From assembly GCA_016282835.1 (NCBI GenBank), contig JAEELR010000024.1, forward strand, positions 1 to 37,445: a DNA stretch of 37,445 bases. Direction: 5' to 3'. A model generated the notes under the pieces. That model was not told the DNA's origin. It saw only the letters and a list, made by a program, of their open reading frames with translations, and ran no database searches. Source of the stretch: Treponema sp. (lineage in GTDB: Bacteria > Spirochaetota > Spirochaetia > Treponematales > Treponemataceae). Both the position numbers and the translations under genes were made by a program. Position 1 is the stretch's first letter. Each line of letters starts with the position of its first letter. Positions 1 to 6,728 of the stretch are shown piece after piece.

Positions 1-117
1 ATCGACGGGATTTCTTCAAACTGGGTAAAAGTAGAAATTATCTCTGGAAATGACAGAGATGGTAATAAATTAAAAGTAGGAATGACTGGCTGGTGTTACA
101 GCGGTTATTTAGAGTAA
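1..117 (+). CDS. C-terminal fragment of an SH3-like (SH3b) domain protein
   Basis: The frame is open from the first base and ends at TAA 115-117, leaving 38 residues. The tail has the pattern NWVKVEI...KVGMTGWCYSGYLE, which resembles the end of a bacterial SH3 (SH3b) domain, where a strand carrying V.V..., then G.W..SGYL closes the barrel. Such domains often bind peptidoglycan or sit at the end of secreted proteins. The gene start lies outside the window, so size, signal peptide and main domain are unknown. It is followed at once by an attC-like site, which suggests it is the gene of an integron cassette. The domain call is by eye and moderate. Confidence 0.6.
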   Translation: MDGISSNWVKVEIISGNDRDGNKLKVGMTGWCYSGYLE

Positions 118-123
118 AATAGC

Positions 124-186
124 ACATAACAAAGCTTCAAATCGGATGTCGGGTCAAGCCCGCTGCGGTACAACCAGTTGTTACAC
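124..186 (+). repeat. attC-like integron recombination site A
   Basis: The site starts with ACATAAC (124-130) and ends with GTTACAC (180-186). The ends can pair as TAACAA (127-132) with TTGTTA (178-183), as the R'' and R' boxes of attC do, and a CGGG/CCCG hairpin lies inside. The left half closely resembles the left half of site D at 13199 (CACATAA, then CTTCAAAT.GGAT). The bases after the GTT (GGACGTCCGCATTGGGGCGCA) recur almost unchanged after the GTTATGTGG at 12383. T. denticola is known to carry a chromosomal integron; no integrase gene is in this window. Confidence 0.6.
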
Positions 187-219
187 GGACGTCCGCATTG
201 GGGCGCATAATTTGAAAAA

Positions 220-924
220 ATGAAAAAAATTGATCTAATAAATGAATTGCAAAAAATAGGCTTAGAAAAGAACATGAAAATTTTACTTCATGTTTCGCTT
301 TCAAAAATTGGTTACCTTAATAATGGGCCTAAAGATCTTATAGACGCAATCGAAGATATAATAACTACAGACGGTATTCTTGTTATGCCAGCGTATAATT
401 CATATGGCAATTACAAACCAACTCTAAGCATCGTAAATGAATATTTTAGAAATCAAGAAGACGTAACTTGTACAAATCAAATAATTGCCAGCTTTGCTGT
501 ATGGGGAAATCAAAAAGGAAAAATTGCCGCAAATATTGAATATACAGAAGAAGGGCTTTCTTTTGAGGCAGGAGAACAAAGTACACTAGCCCGGCTATAT
601 GAAAATGATGGATGGTCTTTATTTCTAGGAACCGATTATTCAACTTGTACAATTCTCCATCTCGCAGAAAATAGAGCCAACTGGCCATCAAAAATTATTT
701 TCACAGAAGAATTTACTACTTCAGAAGGAAATAAAATCCCTTTTCATGATGTTGCATATCAAGATGAAGATTTTAATAAAATCGGTTTAGAATTCGAAAA
801 AGAATTCCAAAATAATCCAACAGTTTTTCGTCAAGGAAAACTTGGAAATGCTGAATGTAAATTAATTAATCAGAAATCATTTGTAGACTTTGCCGTTAGC
901 TGGATGAATAAAAATAGAACTTAA
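220..924 (+). CDS. AAC(3)-type aminoglycoside N-acetyltransferase family protein
   Basis: This 234-residue protein belongs by pattern to the antibiotic N-acetyltransferase family (AAC(3)/YokD fold), whose members transfer acetyl from acetyl-CoA to amino groups. The N-terminus LLHVSLSKIGYLNNGP matches the family's HSSLS.FG.V.GG block, followed by the DGILVMPAY strand. The C-terminal half has LARLYENDGWSLFLG and then T.LHLAE, matching the family block that ends T..H.aE. It is shorter than the usual 260-280 residues, so a resistance phenotype cannot be assumed; many family members act on other substrates. The start is ATG 220, with no clear Shine-Dalgarno. It lies 34 nt after attC-like site A and is the first gene of its cassette; hicAB follow from a separate promoter. 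Confidence 0.75.
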   Translation: MKKIDLINELQKIGLEKNMKILLHVSLSKIGYLNNGPKDLIDAIEDIITTDGILVMPAYNSYGNYKPTLSIVNEYFRNQEDVTCTNQIIASFAVWGNQKGKIAANIEYTEEGLSFEAGEQSTLARLYENDGWSLFLGTDYSTCTILHLAENRANWPSKIIFTEEFTTSEGNKIPFHDVAYQDEDFNKIGLEFEKEFQNNPTVFRQGKLGNAECKLINQKSFVDFAVSWMNKNRT

Positions 925-931
925 TTTTTTC

Positions 932-960
932 TTGACACCATATATAACACCACTTATAAT
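932..960 (+). promoter_or_regulatory. Consensus sigma-70 promoter for hicAB, predicting a leaderless hicA mRNA
   Basis: TTGACA (932-937) and TATAAT (955-960) are both perfect consensus hexamers with a 17-nt spacer. Only six bases separate the -10 box from the hicA ATG at 967, so transcription should start at or next to that ATG. No Shine-Dalgarno sequence is present. Confidence 0.85.
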
Positions 961-966
961 TCAATT

Positions 967-1224
967 ATGGCTCAATGGGACAAACTTTTAAGCAAAATAA
1001 AATCCCTCGATAAAAACATGCGATTTTTAGAACTTAAAAAAGTTTTGGAAAGCTATGGTTATACGGTTTCTCAGCCAAAAGGCGGAAGCAGTCATTATAT
1101 CTTCAGAAAACCTGGCTGTAATCCAATTACCATTCCAAGTCATGAACCAATAAAAGTTGTTTATGTAAGAATGGTAAAAGAAATAGTTGAGGCAGAAGAA
1201 ACTAACAAGAAAAAGGAAGACTGA
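967..1224 (+). CDS. hicA: HicA-family mRNA interferase toxin
   Basis: This 85-residue protein matches HicA: a small double-stranded-RNA-binding-like fold with a catalytic His in the block KGGSSHYIFRKPG (His43) and the later strand NPITIPSH. HicA toxins cut mRNA and block translation until bound by HicB. The C-terminus carries a short charged extension (EETNKKKED). The gene sits directly in front of hicB, its stop at 1222-1224 followed one base later by the hicB ATG, so the pair is translationally coupled. The preceding promoter places the start of transcription at the ATG. Toxin-antitoxin pairs with their own promoters are a known feature of chromosomal integron arrays, where they discourage cassette loss. 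Confidence 0.9.
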   Translation: MAQWDKLLSKIKSLDKNMRFLELKKVLESYGYTVSQPKGGSSHYIFRKPGCNPITIPSHEPIKVVYVRMVKEIVEAEETNKKKED

Positions 1225-1225
1225 A

Positions 1226-1618
1226 ATGAGAACTTTTGAAGAATATATGAAATTACCTTACAAATTGGAAATAATTCCAGATACAGAAGAATCAGGTTTC
1301 GTTGCTTCATATCCAGAACTTCCTGGCTGTATTACTTGTGGTGAAACTTTAGCAGAAGTCGTTGCAAATGCTGAAGATGCGAAAAAAGAATGGTTAACCG
1401 CTGCAATTGAAGACAATATAGAAATTGCAGAACCAGAAACAGCTGATTCCTATTCCGGTCAGTTCAAACTTCGTCTTCCAAAGACATTGCACAAAACTCT
1501 TGCTGAAGATTCAAAAAAAGAAGGCGTAAGTATGAATCAATATTGCGTATACCTTCTTGCTAAGAATTCAGAAAAAGAACATATATCTACTGCAAAGAAG
1601 CAAGCAGTACTCGTATAA
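1226..1618 (+). CDS. hicB: HicB-family antitoxin
   Basis: The start is taken as ATG 1226 rather than the upstream track start at 1187, because AAGGAAG at 1213-1219 is a good Shine-Dalgarno and 1226 directly follows hicA. The 130-residue product has the HicB N-terminal partial RNase H-like domain (about residues 10-70, with SGFVASYPELPGCITCG and the helix A.V..NAEDAKKEWL) and a C-terminal ribbon-helix-helix-type DNA-binding segment from about residue 83 (FKLRLPKTLHKTLAE...GVSMNQYCVYLLA). HicB neutralises HicA and normally represses the hicAB promoter. The stop codon lies inside attC-like site B, as is common for integron cassette genes. Confidence 0.9.
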   Translation: MRTFEEYMKLPYKLEIIPDTEESGFVASYPELPGCITCGETLAEVVANAEDAKKEWLTAAIEDNIEIAEPETADSYSGQFKLRLPKTLHKTLAEDSKKEGVSMNQYCVYLLAKNSEKEHISTAKKQAVLV

Positions 1619-1675
1619 CAAAAGTTTAAAGTCGACACGGTCTTAATGTCTGTGCGGGTTAAATTAATGTTATGT
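1613..1675 (+). repeat. attC-like integron recombination site B
   Basis: This is the clearest attC of the window. ATAACA (1615-1620) pairs with TGTTAT (1668-1673) as R''/R'. Inside, TTTAA (1625-1629) pairs with TTAAA as L''/L', and CGACAC pairs with GTGCG with one bulged base around a short loop. The right end reads GTTATGTGG, identical to the 12383 junction, and is followed by GCGTCCGCA as at the other cassette starts. It overlaps the hicB stop codon. Confidence 0.7.
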
Positions 1676-1708
1676 GGGCGTCCGCACATGGATGTTTAGG
1701 AGACAGAA

Positions 1709-2572
1709 ATGAAAAAATTGTTTGTTTTTTTGTTCTTAATTAATTATTGCAGTTTATTTGCAGAGTCAAATCATGAAAAAGTAATTAAAGCGTTAAAGAA
1801 TGGAAAATATAATTCTGCTAAAGAAATTCTTACTGAATGGGAAAAAACTGAACCTGAAAATCCTGATTTATTAACCGGGTGGTTTAATTACTATCAGTTA
1901 CGGAATCAAGAATCTAGTTGTCGTATAGGTCCGTCGAAATTGACAGGTCGTGGAATTTATGATTACGGAGTTACAATTTATAATGAAGATGATTTAAAGA
2001 TAGCCATTGGTTATCTTGATAAGGCTTTATCTTTATACCCATACAGACTGGATATTCAGTTTGGAAAAGCAAGGTGTCTTCTTGATGCAGAACATTATGC
2101 AGAAGGAACAAATCAATTAATTTCAGTTTTAAAACTTTATGAAAAGTCTCCATCTCATGATTGGTATTGGACTCTTGATGAGTCTTTTAAGGAAAATGGT
2201 TGGGATGTAAAAGATACTTTTTTTGGCTGTTATCAGGATTATATTAATATGATGGATTTTGGAGTGGACCGTACAAAAACACAGGAGTTTTTTGAATGTA
2301 TGCTAAAAATCCTAGGAGAAAATCCAGTAATTTTGAATTATTATTCTATTTTTTACAAATATGTAGATGATAATGAAAATTCGTTAAAGTGTCTTTTAAA
2401 GGCTTACGAACTAGATAATGATGATTTTATTATAATGACAAATATTTGTTATACTTATCATAATTTAAAAAATGAAAAAGAAGCAAATTACTGGTATCAA
2501 AAAATTTTAAGTTATGATACAGATGAATCAAAGTGGTATGCTGAAAAATGTCAAGAATACTTAAGTCACTGA
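1709..2572 (+). CDS. Secreted TPR-repeat protein of unknown function
   Basis: 287 residues with a signal peptide (MKKLFVFLFLINYCSLFA, probable cleavage before ES). The mature part has TPR-like helix pairs, for example around residues 20-50 (EKVIKALKNGKYNSAKEIL), 95-140 (AIGYLDKALSLYP...) and 215-280 (NSLKCLLKAYELDND...). TPRs mediate protein contacts, so this is probably a periplasmic or surface-associated scaffold; no enzyme motif is visible. A clear AGGAG (1697-1701) precedes ATG 1709. It starts 40 nt after the GTT of attC-like site B, so it is probably the gene of the next cassette. I do not recognise a specific family. Confidence 0.75.
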   Translation: MKKLFVFLFLINYCSLFAESNHEKVIKALKNGKYNSAKEILTEWEKTEPENPDLLTGWFNYYQLRNQESSCRIGPSKLTGRGIYDYGVTIYNEDDLKIAIGYLDKALSLYPYRLDIQFGKARCLLDAEHYAEGTNQLISVLKLYEKSPSHDWYWTLDESFKENGWDVKDTFFGCYQDYINMMDFGVDRTKTQEFFECMLKILGENPVILNYYSIFYKYVDDNENSLKCLLKAYELDNDDFIIMTNICYTYHNLKNEKEANYWYQKILSYDTDESKWYAEKCQEYLSH

Positions 2573-2623
2573 AAACTGCTTAAATGCAGAGTATAAAAAA
2601 GAAATTGTAAATATAAAATTGAA

Positions 2624-2720
2624 TAACACGAAGCTCGTTGGCGGTGTGGAATTGCTCAATAAATTCAAGCCGCTACGGAACCCCTTGACGACCGCAGGGA
2701 AACGAGGACGGTGACCGTTA
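2624..2720 (+). repeat. Possible third attC-like site or other foldable repeat
   Basis: Nested pairing can be drawn: TAAC (2624-2627) with GTTA (2717-2720), CTCGTT (2634-2639) with AACGAG (2701-2706), GCGGT (2641-2645) with ACCGC (2691-2695), and an inner GAATT/AATTC hairpin. The order fits an attC about 97 bp long, which would close the last cassette before secG. Its right end also resembles a sequence at 16892-16930, so a separate repeat family is an alternative. The rest of the gene-free stretch 2573-2892 shows only the secG promoter. Confidence 0.4.
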
Positions 2721-2743
2721 GGGAAGGGTGGAGAAGCGGATGA
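2703..2743 (+). repeat. Diverged repeat shared with 16892-16930
   Basis: GAGGACGGTGACCGTTAGGG, then GAAG and CGGATGA align with GAGGATGACCGGAAGGGAAG then CGGATGA at 16892-16930, with a few substitutions and small gaps. Two copies in non-coding DNA suggest a dispersed element; origin unknown. Confidence 0.45.
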
Positions 2744-2816
2744 TGCTCAGAGTGTTTTCTTAGCAGAAGGAACATTCGTGTAGAATAAAATTGCGGTTCC
2801 AAATATGCTTGTTTAG

Positions 2817-2845
2817 TTGACTAGAAAAAAGATTTCTTGTATTAT
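2817..2845 (+). promoter_or_regulatory. Probable secG promoter
   Basis: TTGACT (2817-2822) and TATTAT (2840-2845) are separated by 17 nt, each one or two bases from consensus. The start of transcription would fall near 2852, about 40 nt before the secG ATG. Confidence 0.6.
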
Positions 2846-2892
2846 CTATAAACTATATCTATACTTATGTAAAAAGGTTTTTGGAGAAAAAA

Positions 2893-3255
2893 ATGGGAGT
2901 TGTTAAAACAATACTTCTTATAGCATTTATTATTGTTTGTGTTCTTACAATTTTATTAGTTCTTATGCAGAATGATGAAGGAAACGGTATGGGAACTGCT
3001 TTTGGTGGTGGTCAGAGTGCTGCCTTTGGTTCACATAGCGCAAGTGTTTTAGTTAAGACTACAGGTGTTTTAGCAGGTTTTTTCTTTGTTATTGTTTTTG
3101 TTCTTCTTCTTTTGAATAAGCCTGAGAAGAGAGTTGATTTAACTGAAAAGGTTGAAGATGGTTCTGCTGTTGAAGAAACTGTTGAAGAGTCAAGTAACTG
3201 GCTTGATGAAGAGCTTAATGGTGCTGAAGAATCTGTAGAACTTAAGGCTGAGTAA
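2893..3255 (+). CDS. secG: Preprotein translocase subunit SecG
   Basis: SecG is the small accessory subunit of the SecYEG channel. The protein has the family layout: a first membrane helix (about residues 5-26, rich in I, L and V, ending LVLMQN), the conserved glycine-rich loop GMGTAFGGGQSAAFGS, a second helix (about 57-75), and then a long acidic cytoplasmic tail to residue 120. I prefer ATG 2893 to the track start TTG 2881, because GGAG at 2883-2886 is a good ribosome site for 2893 and lies inside the longer version. The gene has its own promoter and a strong terminator, so it is monocistronic. It marks the return to core chromosome after the cassette array. Confidence 0.93.
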   Translation: MGVVKTILLIAFIIVCVLTILLVLMQNDEGNGMGTAFGGGQSAAFGSHSASVLVKTTGVLAGFFFVIVFVLLLLNKPEKRVDLTEKVEDGSAVEETVEESSNWLDEELNGAEESVELKAE

Positions 3256-3279
3256 TTTTATTAAGTTCTAACTATAAGG

Positions 3280-3314
3280 TCCGGACAGGGATATTCCTGA
3301 GCCGGATTTTTTTT
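3280..3314 (+). terminator. Rho-independent terminator after secG
   Basis: The stem TCCGG.CAGG / CCTG..CCGGA closes a six-base loop and is followed by eight T residues. It starts 25 nt after the secG stop. Confidence 0.9.
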
Positions 3315-3410
3315 ATTTGTGAGATGTAATTTTCGGTTGAGATTTTTGCTTGAGATTTTCAGGTGGAATTTTTAAGGATATTACACATAGTGATTTAAAA
3401 TAATTTTATA

Positions 3411-3419
3411 TGGTATAAT
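3411..3419 (+). promoter_or_regulatory. Extended -10 promoter of the V-ATPase operon, start at or near the first ATG
   Basis: TGGTATAAT is a perfect TATAAT with the TGn extension; the -35 region (TGATTT at 3391) is weak, as is usual for extended -10 promoters. Seven bases separate it from ATG 3427, and no Shine-Dalgarno is visible, so the first gene is probably read from a leaderless mRNA. Confidence 0.7.
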
Positions 3420-3426
3420 CAATCTT

Positions 3427-3741
3427 ATGAGTTCAGAATTAGATGTAATACAGCACTTATTAAATATTGAAAATGCTTCTGCTTTGAAATTGAATGAAGC
3501 TTATGCTGAAGCTGATAAAATTTTGAATGAAGCAAAGACAGAAGTTGAATCGAAATTTGGTGAAATCTATAAGGCAAAAATTTCTGCTGAAGAAGAGAAG
3601 TTTTTAAAGCGTAAAAATGATGCTCTTGAAAATCATAAGAAGGTATTGGACTCTTATGAAAAAACACTGGAATCTTATGAAAAAAATTATGATGAGTTTT
3701 CGAAGGTTCTTGGTGAAAAACTCGCGGCTAATGGAAAATAA
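3427..3741 (+). CDS. Small coiled-coil V-type ATPase stalk subunit (G/H-like)
   Basis: 104 residues, almost wholly alpha-helical and charged, with heptad-like spacing (ASALKLNEAYAEADKILNEA and onward), no membrane segment and no signal peptide. This is the profile of the short peripheral-stalk subunit (archaeal AhaH / eukaryotic G) that pairs with subunit E to hold the catalytic head against rotation. Its place as first gene of the V-ATPase operon supports this; sequence alone could not. A separate, longer stalk subunit E is encoded at 7438, so the two could form the usual E-G heterodimer. The start is ATG 3427, just after the -10 box. Subunit C follows after a 4-nt gap. Confidence 0.7.
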   Translation: MSSELDVIQHLLNIENASALKLNEAYAEADKILNEAKTEVESKFGEIYKAKISAEEEKFLKRKNDALENHKKVLDSYEKTLESYEKNYDEFSKVLGEKLAANGK

Positions 3742-3745
3742 ATAA

Positions 3746-4729
3746 ATGTCAATGGATAAGTCTACGGCTGACTGCTATGTTTATTCTAAAGCAAGCGGGA
3801 GCCTTTCCAAAAGTTTTATTGGAAATAGAAAATCTGTTTTGTTTTCTCAAAGTTCAATTCCTCAGTTATGGTCGCTTTTGTTTTCTAAAGAAATTCCTTC
3901 TTTGCCGCAGTCACTGCTTGTAAAAGAATTTGAAAAAACGGCTTTAAATGAATTTGTAAATAAATTTATTTCACTGATGGAAAATTATGAAAGGCCAGAA
4001 AAAGTTTTAATTACAATGCTTCAGTTTTATGAGGTAGAAAATTTAAAAGAGATTGCAGCGACTTTATGTTTGGGAAATAAAGAAAAGCCGGAGCTTATAA
4101 ATATTTTTCCATATTCAAGACTGAATTATAATGCGTGGCCTTCGCTTAAAGAAATTACTTTGAACTCTCCTTATGAGTGGTATGCAGGTTTTGATTCTTT
4201 TGATGACGAGAAAGATTTTAATTACAGGATTGACTGCCAGTACATAAAGGAATTGTGGGCAAGCGTTAATGAAATAAAAAATGAAAGTGCTTCCGATTTA
4301 CAGAAATTGTTTTTACAGAAAATTGTTGTGCAGAATTTTGTGTGGGCTTTGCGTCTTAGAATTTTTTATAAAATGGAAAGTGAGCAGATTAAATCTTATC
4401 TGGTTTATGAAGGCGACAAAAAAAATGAAAAGGATTTATTTGCGGGCGAAGTAATAAAATCTTTAGACTGGAAGCTTGATGATTTTAATGTATGGAGTAA
4501 ATCTTCTATTAAAAAGTTTTTGAATCCGGATAGTGCTTCGTGGACTATAAACTGTGCATATATTAATAATGCTTTCCAGGACTTTTATGTTTTGCAGGCT
4601 AAGCATTTGTTTCATAAATATCCTTCTACATGCTGTCCGTTAGTGTGCTGGTTTATTATAAAGCAGGATGAAGTGGACAATATTCGTCACGCATGTCAAA
4701 GAATTAAGCTGGGGGTTAATAATGGCTAA
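3746..4729 (+). CDS. V-type ATPase subunit C (AC39 family)
   Basis: 327 residues. Subunit C (archaeal A-type C, eukaryotic d) forms the socket that links the central shaft to the membrane ring. The N-terminus (TADCYVYSKASGSLSKSFIG) resembles the family's opening .YaYv.aR...lesrLL, and the middle block YSRLNYNAWPSLKEITLNSP with following YEWY is typical of treponemal AC39 proteins. It is mostly helical and soluble. ATG 3746 or ATG 3752 could start it; neither has a strong Shine-Dalgarno. Its stop overlaps the start of subunit I by 8 nt, which implies coupling. Subunit C is present only in one of the two V-ATPase operon types known in treponemes. Confidence 0.85.
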   Translation: MSMDKSTADCYVYSKASGSLSKSFIGNRKSVLFSQSSIPQLWSLLFSKEIPSLPQSLLVKEFEKTALNEFVNKFISLMENYERPEKVLITMLQFYEVENLKEIAATLCLGNKEKPELINIFPYSRLNYNAWPSLKEITLNSPYEWYAGFDSFDDEKDFNYRIDCQYIKELWASVNEIKNESASDLQKLFLQKIVVQNFVWALRLRIFYKMESEQIKSYLVYEGDKKNEKDLFAGEVIKSLDWKLDDFNVWSKSSIKKFLNPDSASWTINCAYINNAFQDFYVLQAKHLFHKYPSTCCPLVCWFIIKQDEVDNIRHACQRIKLGVNNG

Positions 4730-6692
4730 AACAGTTCCTATGAAATTGATTGAATTGATGATTCTAAAAAGAGACATTCACTCGGTGTTAAAGTATCTTG
4801 GAGAATTTGGTCAGTTTCAGTTTCAGCAGAATTTTGAAGAAAAAACTGAAGACGATAAAAAGAATCCTGATAAGGAATTGTGTGAAGCCCTTCTTTCTAC
4901 AAGAGCAAAATTGAATCTGAGTTCAGAGAATAAATATAACAGCGATATAAATCTTCCTTCTGAAGAGGAATACAAAGAAGCAGAAGAACTTATTTCTAAT
5001 GCGCAGGTTTTGTTTGATAAAGAATTAGAATTAAATGATAAGCTTAAAAGTGTAGAAAAAATTTATGATGAAACAATGGCATTTTCAAATCTGAAGGTTT
5101 CATACAGTCAGCTGGAAAGCATGTCGTTCTTAACTTTTAGAATTGGTTCTGTTCCGGATGAAAGCCGTGATTCATTGAAATATAAATTAGGCTCTCAGGC
5201 TTTACTGGTTCCTTTAGGAAATGATAATAAAAGCGTTTTAGTTGCATGTTCTAAAGCGAATAGAATTAGTGTAGATAAAGTTTTAAACGATGTACACTTT
5301 ATTGAATATGAAATTCCTTCTGACTTCAAAGGCGTTCCTGATGATGCGATTGAATCACTGGAAAAAGAAAAAGTTTCTCTTCTTGCAGAAATAGATGAAA
5401 TTGTAAAGCAGAGGAAAAATTTTGCGCAGACTCATGAAGCTCATTTACAGAGATTGATTGCAGAATTTTCTATAAGCGCACAGATTTATGAAGTTGAAAA
5501 TAAATTAGAGAGTACAGAATTTGTTTATAGGATTACAGGCTGGATCCCGTCTTATTTGAGTCATGATTTAATGAAAGATCTGGATAAGCTTACGGAAGGC
5601 CGTGTAGGCATCAGGTGTTATTTGCCGAGTGAAGTTGAATCTGTTGTTCGCGGAGAAGAAAAAATTCCTGTTCAGGTAAAGCATAAGGGAATTGTTAAAA
5701 ACTTTGAGCGCATGGTGTTCAGCTATGGTTCTCCTTTGTATGGAACTGTAGACCCGACACCTTTTGTTGCTCTTTTCTTTACTTTGCTTTTTGGAATTAT
5801 GTTTGGCGATTTAGGTCAGGGCTTAATATTTTTGCTCGTTGGAATTTTAATGAAACTGAAGCTGTTCAAGCTTTCCGGCTGGGAAAAATTTTCTACGATT
5901 TTTATTTGTATTGGTGTTTCAAGTTCGATTATGGGAATTTTAACCGGTGAGTTTTTTGCGAATGAAACAGTTTTACAGCCGTTTGCATATTGGGTAACAG
6001 GTTTATTTGGAGAGCCGCGCTCACAGATTCTTCCTATGATGCCGTCTCAGGATTCTTCTTCGATTACACGAATGTTTATGTTCTTCGGCTTTACAATTGC
6101 TGTTGGTTTCATAATTAATTCCACAGGTATTATTATTAACATTGTAAATCAGTTTACATTGGGTAAAAAAGGAAAGGCTATTTTTGGTAAGACAGGAATT
6201 ACCGGTTCAATTTTCTTCTGGTATGTTGTGTATTTTGCTTTGAAAGTTGCTTTGTTTAAGGGCAAGATTGCAGTTTACGACTGGATTATAATAGGTACTT
6301 CTTTATTCTTAACGGCATTCAGTGAGGTCTTTGAGCGCCTTGTAGATGGTAAAAGACCTGTGTTTGAAAATGGTGTGTTTAGTGCTTTAATTGCGGCTAT
6401 TGTTGAGCTGATTGAAATTATTTCGTCTTATCTTTCTAATACTGTAAGTTTTGTGCGTGTCGGAGCGTTTGCTTTGGCTCATGCAGTTTTGGGTTATATT
6501 ATTGAAAAACTGTCTCATTTGGCAGGTCCTGCAGGTGGTATTGCTGTAAGTATTGTTGGTAATGCAATTGTTGTAGTGCTTGAAGGAATGATTGTTGCAA
6601 TTCAGGTTGTGCGTCTTCAGTACTATGAGTTTTTTAGTAAGTTTTTCTTTGAAACTGGAAGAGAGTTTAAACCTTTCAGATTCGAATATTAA
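4722..6692 (+). CDS. V-type ATPase subunit I (a-subunit)
   Basis: The track start at 4668 lies well inside subunit C. ATG 4722 (MAKTVPMKL) has GGGGG at 4711-4715 and gives a 656-residue protein, normal for the family. Residues 1 to about 330 form the cytoplasmic stator arm with coiled coils; residues from about 345 onward form the membrane half-channel with seven or eight helices. The essential arginine lies in NTVSFVRVGAFALAHA (about residue 580), equivalent to the arginine that interacts with the ion-binding glutamate of the rotor ring. GDLGQG after the second helix is also conserved in the family. It carries ions past the K-subunit ring, in the cytoplasmic membrane. Confidence 0.95.
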   Translation: MAKTVPMKLIELMILKRDIHSVLKYLGEFGQFQFQQNFEEKTEDDKKNPDKELCEALLSTRAKLNLSSENKYNSDINLPSEEEYKEAEELISNAQVLFDKELELNDKLKSVEKIYDETMAFSNLKVSYSQLESMSFLTFRIGSVPDESRDSLKYKLGSQALLVPLGNDNKSVLVACSKANRISVDKVLNDVHFIEYEIPSDFKGVPDDAIESLEKEKVSLLAEIDEIVKQRKNFAQTHEAHLQRLIAEFSISAQIYEVENKLESTEFVYRITGWIPSYLSHDLMKDLDKLTEGRVGIRCYLPSEVESVVRGEEKIPVQVKHKGIVKNFERMVFSYGSPLYGTVDPTPFVALFFTLLFGIMFGDLGQGLIFLLVGILMKLKLFKLSGWEKFSTIFICIGVSSSIMGILTGEFFANETVLQPFAYWVTGLFGEPRSQILPMMPSQDSSSITRMFMFFGFTIAVGFIINSTGIIINIVNQFTLGKKGKAIFGKTGITGSIFFWYVVYFALKVALFKGKIAVYDWIIIGTSLFLTAFSEVFERLVDGKRPVFENGVFSALIAAIVELIEIISSYLSNTVSFVRVGAFALAHAVLGYIIEKLSHLAGPAGGIAVSIVGNAIVVVLEGMIVAIQVVRLQYYEFFSKFFFETGREFKPFRFEY

Positions 6693-6728
6693 TAATTGTA
6701 GAAAAATTTGTTCTCGGAGGCAAAAAAT

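Noticed and set aside
446-691. Minus-strand frame under the AAC(3)-like gene
   Set aside because: No ribosome site and no family resemblance; the plus-strand frame shows conserved acetyltransferase blocks.
2573-2816. Possible RNA gene in the GC-richer, foldable stretch before secG
   Set aside because: No tRNA cloverleaf, no 4.5S or tmRNA signature and no promoter before it; an attC-like or repeat origin explains the pairing better.
4668-4721. Upstream start of ATPase subunit I given by the ORF track
   Set aside because: It lies deep within subunit C and adds 18 unconserved residues; the ATG at 4722 has a ribosome site and the expected N-terminus.
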